This document shows positions 12,662-15,878 of a DNA stretch of 15,878 nucleotides, piece by piece. This DNA comes from an uncultured bacterium (GTDB lineage: Bacteria; Bacillota; Clostridia; Oscillospirales; Oscillospiraceae): NCBI GenBank assembly GCA_905214155.1, contig CAJMLC010000025.1, positions 1 through 15,878 of the forward strand. Reading direction: 5' to 3'. Position numbers and translations under genes: made by a program. Numbering within the stretch: the stretch's first letter is position 1; each line of letters starts with the position of its first letter. A model generated the notes under the pieces. It was given only the letters and a program-made list of their open reading frames with translations, did not search any database and was not told where the DNA came from.

Positions 12662-13401
12662 ATGTGGACATCCACGGTGCGCCAATTTATTTTGAGATCC
12701 CGATCCTCGGCGGCATCAAGATCACCGCGTCGCTCGTGGTGACGTGGGGCGTGATGCTGGTGCTGACGCTGGTGTGCATCTTCCTGACGCACGGGATGAA
12801 GGTCAACAACATCTCCAAGCGCCAGGCCATCGCGGAAAAGATCGTCCTGACGGTGGAAAACTTCGTCCGCAGCAACATGGGCGAGGCGTGGATGGAATGG
12901 ACACCGTTCATCTCCGCGATCTTCGCGCTGTCCATTTTCTCGAGTCTCGCGTCGCTGATTGGCCTCTGGTCGCCGACGGCGGACGTGTCCACAACGCTGG
13001 CATGGGCGCTGGTCGTATTCGTGATCATGACATACTTCAAGCTGAAAACCAACGGCCTCGGCGGCTATCTCAAGGGCTTCTGCGACCCCATCTTCCTGAT
13101 GGCCCCGTTCAACGTGCTGGGCGAGGTGTTCACGCCGATCTCCATGGCGTTCCGTCACTTCGGCAACATCGTCTCCGGCTCGGTCATCACGGCGCTGGTC
13201 TACGCGGCGCTCATTGTGGCGAACCGGGCGCTGTTCGGCATCATTCCGGGCATCATCGGCAAATGGCTCGGCGCGATCCCGTTCCTGACGGTTGGCGTTC
13301 CGGCGGTCATCTCGCTGTATTTCGACTGGTTCGGCAGCTTTATGCAGGCGTTTATCTTCTGCATGCTGACGATGATGTACATTTCCACGGCCACAGACTG
13401 A
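12658..13401 (+). CDS. atpB: ATP synthase F0 subunit a
   Basis: A 247-residue membrane protein forming the ion half-channels of the stator. Five to six helices are visible. The essential arginine is Arg166 in SMAFRHFGNI, the family block usually written R.FGN. Other conserved parts are FNVLGEVFTPIS (about 151-162) and the C-terminal helix FIFCMLTMMYIS. It overlaps atpI by 4 bp. Length and motifs are normal for a bacterial subunit a. Confidence 0.95.
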   Translation: MNVDIHGAPIYFEIPILGGIKITASLVVTWGVMLVLTLVCIFLTHGMKVNNISKRQAIAEKIVLTVENFVRSNMGEAWMEWTPFISAIFALSIFSSLASLIGLWSPTADVSTTLAWALVVFVIMTYFKLKTNGLGGYLKGFCDPIFLMAPFNVLGEVFTPISMAFRHFGNIVSGSVITALVYAALIVANRALFGIIPGIIGKWLGAIPFLTVGVPAVISLYFDWFGSFMQAFIFCMLTMMYISTATD

Positions 13402-13423
13402 GGCCGGCGAAACACATGACCAC

Positions 13424-13439
13424 CGCGGCGGACGCCGCG
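13424..13439 (+). promoter_or_regulatory. intercistronic hairpin between atpB and atpE
   Basis: CGCGGCG (13424-13430) and CGCCGCG (13433-13439) pair almost without a loop (effectively 6 bp with a 4-nt loop) in the 77-bp gap before atpE. No T-run follows. It may protect or separate the c-subunit message, which must be made in excess of the other subunits. Confidence 0.45.
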
Positions 13440-13478
13440 TGAAATGAAACTTGTGAATACTATTAGGAGGATCATATC

Positions 13479-13742
13479 ATGTTAGAAAGAGCAATCGTAC
13501 TCATGGGCTGCGCGATCGGCGCAGGTCTGGCCCTGATCGCGGGCATCGGCCCTGGTATCGGCGAAGGCTACACCGCCGGCAAGGCCGTCGAGGCCATTTC
13601 CCGCCAGCCTGAGATGAAGAGCGAACTGACCAGCACGATGCTGCTTGGCATCGCGTGCGCCGAGACGACCGGTATCTACGGCTTCGTTACGGGCCTGCTG
13701 CTGATCTTCGTTGCGCCCGGCCTGTTCCTGGGCATGCTGTAA
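13479..13742 (+). CDS. atpE: ATP synthase F0 subunit c, Na+-type ligand set
   Basis: An 87-residue hairpin of two membrane helices forming the rotor ring. The first helix has GIGPGIGEGYTAG (22-34), the loop RQP (42-44) and the second helix AETTGIYGF (61-69) with the ion-carrying Glu62. Aligned with the Na+ ring of Ilyobacter tartaricus (Gln32, Glu65, Ser66, Thr67, Tyr70), this protein has Glu29, Glu62, Thr63, Thr64 and Tyr67. The ligands suit Na+, but the Gln is replaced by a second carboxylate, as described for Fusobacterium nucleatum. A strong AGGAGG precedes the ATG, fitting the high output needed. Na+ coupling is inferred from residues only. Confidence 0.95.
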   Translation: MLERAIVLMGCAIGAGLALIAGIGPGIGEGYTAGKAVEAISRQPEMKSELTSTMLLGIACAETTGIYGFVTGLLLIFVAPGLFLGML

Positions 13743-13781
13743 GCGCCCCCGCGTCCGATATTTTAGAAAGGGGGGACAGCT

Positions 13782-14285
13782 TTGTCCTATCAATCTCTGG
13801 TCGACTTCAATGGTTGGACATTGATCGCACAGATCCTGAACCTGTTCATCCAGATCTACCTGTTCAAGCGGTTCCTGTTCAAGCCTGTGAAAAAGATCTT
13901 CGAGCAGCGGCAGCAGGAGGTCGATTCCCTCTACGCCGACGCCGAAAAGGCCAAGCTGGACGCCGAGACGGCCAAAGAGTCGTATGAAACGCATCTCCAG
14001 ACCGCGAGCGCTGAGGCCAGCGAGATCACCTCGCGTGCCATCGCCTCGGCCAAGCTGACCGGTGAGCAGATCGTCTCCACCGCGAAGGCGGAGGCCGACG
14101 CGATGCGCGAGAAGGCCAGCCGCGAAATTGAGCTCGAGCGCCGCAAGACCATGGACGAGCTGAAGGGTGAGATCTCCGGCCTGGCCGTGGAGATCGCCTC
14201 GAAGGTCGCGGAAAAGGAGATCGGCGAAAAAGAGCATGAGGCCCTGATCGGCAAGTTCATCGACGAATTGGGTGAAGGATCATGA
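13782..14285 (+). CDS. atpF: ATP synthase F0 subunit b
   Basis: A 167-residue stator stalk protein: one N-terminal membrane helix (about 9-30) and then a long charged coiled coil rich in Ala, Glu and Lys to the end. The start is a TTG at 13782 preceded by GGGGGG; the residues around it (SLVDFNGWTLIAQILNLFIQ) match the usual subunit b beginning. It overlaps atpH by 4 bp (ATGA). FKRFLFKPVKKIFEQRQQ (about 28-45) is the typical junction after the membrane helix. Confidence 0.93.
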   Translation: MSYQSLVDFNGWTLIAQILNLFIQIYLFKRFLFKPVKKIFEQRQQEVDSLYADAEKAKLDAETAKESYETHLQTASAEASEITSRAIASAKLTGEQIVSTAKAEADAMREKASREIELERRKTMDELKGEISGLAVEIASKVAEKEIGEKEHEALIGKFIDELGEGS

Positions 14286-14824
14286 CGAGTAAAACTTCGA
14301 TCACCTACGGCGGCGCGCTCTACGACCTCGCGAAGGACGAAAGCTTGAGCGCGCAGATCCTTGCGGATCTCGGCGCGTTCGCCGCCGTGCTCCGGGAAAA
14401 TCCGGACTATCGCAAGCTCCTGACCGAGCCATCCATCCCGAAGGCCGAGCGCGAGGCGCTGCTCGACGTGGCGTGGAAGGATGTGCTCCACCCATATACG
14501 CTGAATTTCGTCAAGCTGCTCTGTGCCAACGGCACGGTCTCGCAGCTGCCGGACTGTGAGGCGGTCTACCGCGCGCGCTACAACGAGGACAACAACATCC
14601 TCGCCGTCACCGCCGTGTCCGCCGCGCCGATGCGCGAGGAGCTGCAGGAAAAGCTCCGGCAGAAGCTCGAGGCCAGGACCGGCAAGCACGTGGAGCTGAC
14701 TGTTTCGGTCGACCCGGCGCTCATCGGCGGCGTGAAGCTGACGATGGACGGCGTGCAGTATGACGGCACCGTCCGGCACCATCTGGACGAGCTCCAGCGC
14801 ATCCTGCAAACAAATAGTAACTGA
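14282..14824 (+). CDS. atpH: ATP synthase F1 subunit delta
   Basis: A 180-residue protein linking the b stalk to the F1 head. The N-terminal helical domain begins TYGGALYDLAKDE, and LLTEPSIPKAEREALLD (about 40-56) and the C-terminal VDPALIGGVKLTMDGVQYDGTVRHHLDEL region (broken here by normal family variation) match OSCP/delta proteins. Its ATG overlaps the atpF stop. It ends 14 bp before atpA. Confidence 0.93.
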   Translation: MTSKTSITYGGALYDLAKDESLSAQILADLGAFAAVLRENPDYRKLLTEPSIPKAEREALLDVAWKDVLHPYTLNFVKLLCANGTVSQLPDCEAVYRARYNEDNNILAVTAVSAAPMREELQEKLRQKLEARTGKHVELTVSVDPALIGGVKLTMDGVQYDGTVRHHLDELQRILQTNSN

Positions 14825-14838
14825 AAGCTGGTGAAGCT

Positions 14839-15878
14839 ATGGAATTAAGACCGGAAGAGATTTCCCGCATCATCCGTTCGCAAATCAAACATTACGAAAC
14901 AAAGATCAACCAGTCTGAGACCGGCACCGTCACGCTCATCGGCGACGGCATTGCCCGGGCTGCGGGCCTCGAGGGCTGCATGGCCGGCGAGCTGCTCGAA
15001 TTCCCGGGCGGCGTGTACGGCATGGCGCAGAATCTGGAGGAAAGCTCCGTTTCCATCGTCATGCTTGGCTCCGAGGAGGGCATCCGCGAGGGCGACACCG
15101 TCAAGCGCACGGGCCGCGTCGTGTCCGTGCCCGTGGGCGAAGCGCTCATCGGCCGCGTCGTCGACGCGCTGGGCCAGCCGATCGACGGCAAGGGCCCGAT
15201 CGACGCTGTCCGCTTCGACCCGATCGAAGCCCCTGCGCCCGGCATTCTCGAGCGCAAGAGCGTCAGCGTCCCGCTGCAGACCGGCATCAAGGCCATTGAC
15301 TCGATGATCCCCATCGGCCGCGGCCAGCGTGAGCTGATCATCGGCGACCGCCAGACCGGCAAGACCGCCATCGCCACCGACACCATCCTCAACCAGAAGG
15401 GCAAGGACGTCATCTGCATCTACGTCGCCATCGGCCAGCGCCGGTCGACCGTTGCGCAGCTGGTCGGCATGCTCGAGGCGGGCGGCGCGATGGACTATAC
15501 CATCGTCGTGTCCGCGACGGCGTCGGAGCTGGCGCCGCTGCAGTACATCGCGCCGTATTCCGGCTGCACGATGGGTGAATATTTCATGCACCAGGGCAAG
15601 GATGTGCTCGTCATCTACGACGACCTCAGCAAGCATGCCACCGCGTACCGCGCCCTGTCGCTGCTGATCCGCAGACCGCCCGGACGCGAAGCCTATCCCG
15701 GCGACGTGTTCTATCTGCACTCCCGCCTGCTCGAGCGTGCGGCGAGACTTTCGCCCGAATGCGGCGGCGGTTCGCTGACCGCGCTGCCCATCATCGAGAC
15801 GCAGGCCGGCGACGTGTCCGCCTATATCCCGACGAACGTCATCTCCATCACCGATGGGCAGATCTTCCTCGAGACGGA
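14839..15878 (+). CDS. atpA: ATP synthase F1 subunit alpha, 3' end beyond window
   Basis: The first 346 residues of a protein usually about 500 long; the gene is cut by the window end, not broken. Landmarks are the N-terminal ELRPEEISRIIRSQI, GDGIARAAGLEG (35-46), the P-loop GDRQTGKT (169-176), IGQRRSTVAQLV (198-209), VLVIYDDLSKHA (256-267) and RRPPGREAYPGDVFYLHSRL (278-297). Alpha subunits bind nucleotide without hydrolysis and form the F1 hexamer with beta. The ATG at 14839 follows GGTGAAG, a modest ribosome binding site. The gamma, beta and epsilon genes would be expected next, outside the window. Confidence 0.97.
   Translation, partial: MELRPEEISRIIRSQIKHYETKINQSETGTVTLIGDGIARAAGLEGCMAGELLEFPGGVYGMAQNLEESSVSIVMLGSEEGIREGDTVKRTGRVVSVPVGEALIGRVVDALGQPIDGKGPIDAVRFDPIEAPAPGILERKSVSVPLQTGIKAIDSMIPIGRGQRELIIGDRQTGKTAIATDTILNQKGKDVICIYVAIGQRRSTVAQLVGMLEAGGAMDYTIVVSATASELAPLQYIAPYSGCTMGEYFMHQGKDVLVIYDDLSKHATAYRALSLLIRRPPGREAYPGDVFYLHSRLLERAARLSPECGGGSLTALPIIETQAGDVSAYIPTNVISITDGQIFLET

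Noticed and set aside
1..15878. tRNA or rRNA genes, insertion sequences, phage genes
   Set aside because: None was seen on either strand by eye: no transposase or integrase motifs, and no tRNA-like cloverleaf with a 3' CCA.

Overview
The window looks like a stretch of chromosome from a high-GC Gram-positive anaerobe of the Clostridia, most likely Oscillospiraceae or a close relative. This is inferred from strong AGGAGG ribosome binding sites, frequent TTG and GTG starts, an F-type ATP synthase operon beginning with atpZ/atpI-like genes, a CBS-domain family II pyrophosphatase, and GC-rich hairpin repeats between genes. No 16S or other taxonomic marker is present, so the placement is tentative.

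Left part (1-5706): a chain of adjacent hairpins (1-335) carries no credible gene. It is followed by a near-consensus promoter and a lipoprotein gene with a ZinT-like domain that has lost most of its zinc-binding histidines. Next is a three-gene operon: a MarR-type regulator and the two subunits of a heterodimeric ABC exporter, with ATGA overlaps at both junctions. A 27-bp near-perfect inverted repeat just after its promoter covers the MarR ribosome binding site and is the obvious candidate operator. Both units end in intrinsic terminators that share the same core sequence.

Middle part, minus strand (5721-11639): a protein of unknown function and a CBS/DRTGG-containing manganese pyrophosphatase form a two-gene operon with its own promoter. 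Upstream lies an 810-bp region without large genes. It contains a compact minus-strand unit (promoter, 27-residue hydrophobic peptide gene, rod-like foldable segment, strong terminator), then a dense cluster of TGCA motifs around a 32-bp perfect palindrome, then the terminator of the next operon. That operon encodes a 56-residue cysteine-containing protein, a LOG-family nucleotide phosphoribohydrolase, a trimeric-type purine nucleoside phosphorylase and a divergent MtnA/eIF2B-like sugar-phosphate isomerase. Together they suggest purine nucleoside or nucleotide breakdown and recovery of the ribose phosphate.

Right part, plus strand (11856-15878): across a divergent promoter region lies the ATP synthase operon atpZ-atpI-atpB-atpE-atpF-atpH-atpA, with atpA cut by the window end. 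The c subunit carries the Na+-type ligand set with a second carboxylate (Glu29 plus Glu62), so a sodium-coupled rotor is likely.

The least explained parts are the 8239-8880 intergenic region, the 1-335 hairpin chain, and the combination of salvage genes with a divergent isomerase. The enzymes and transporters themselves belong to known families.
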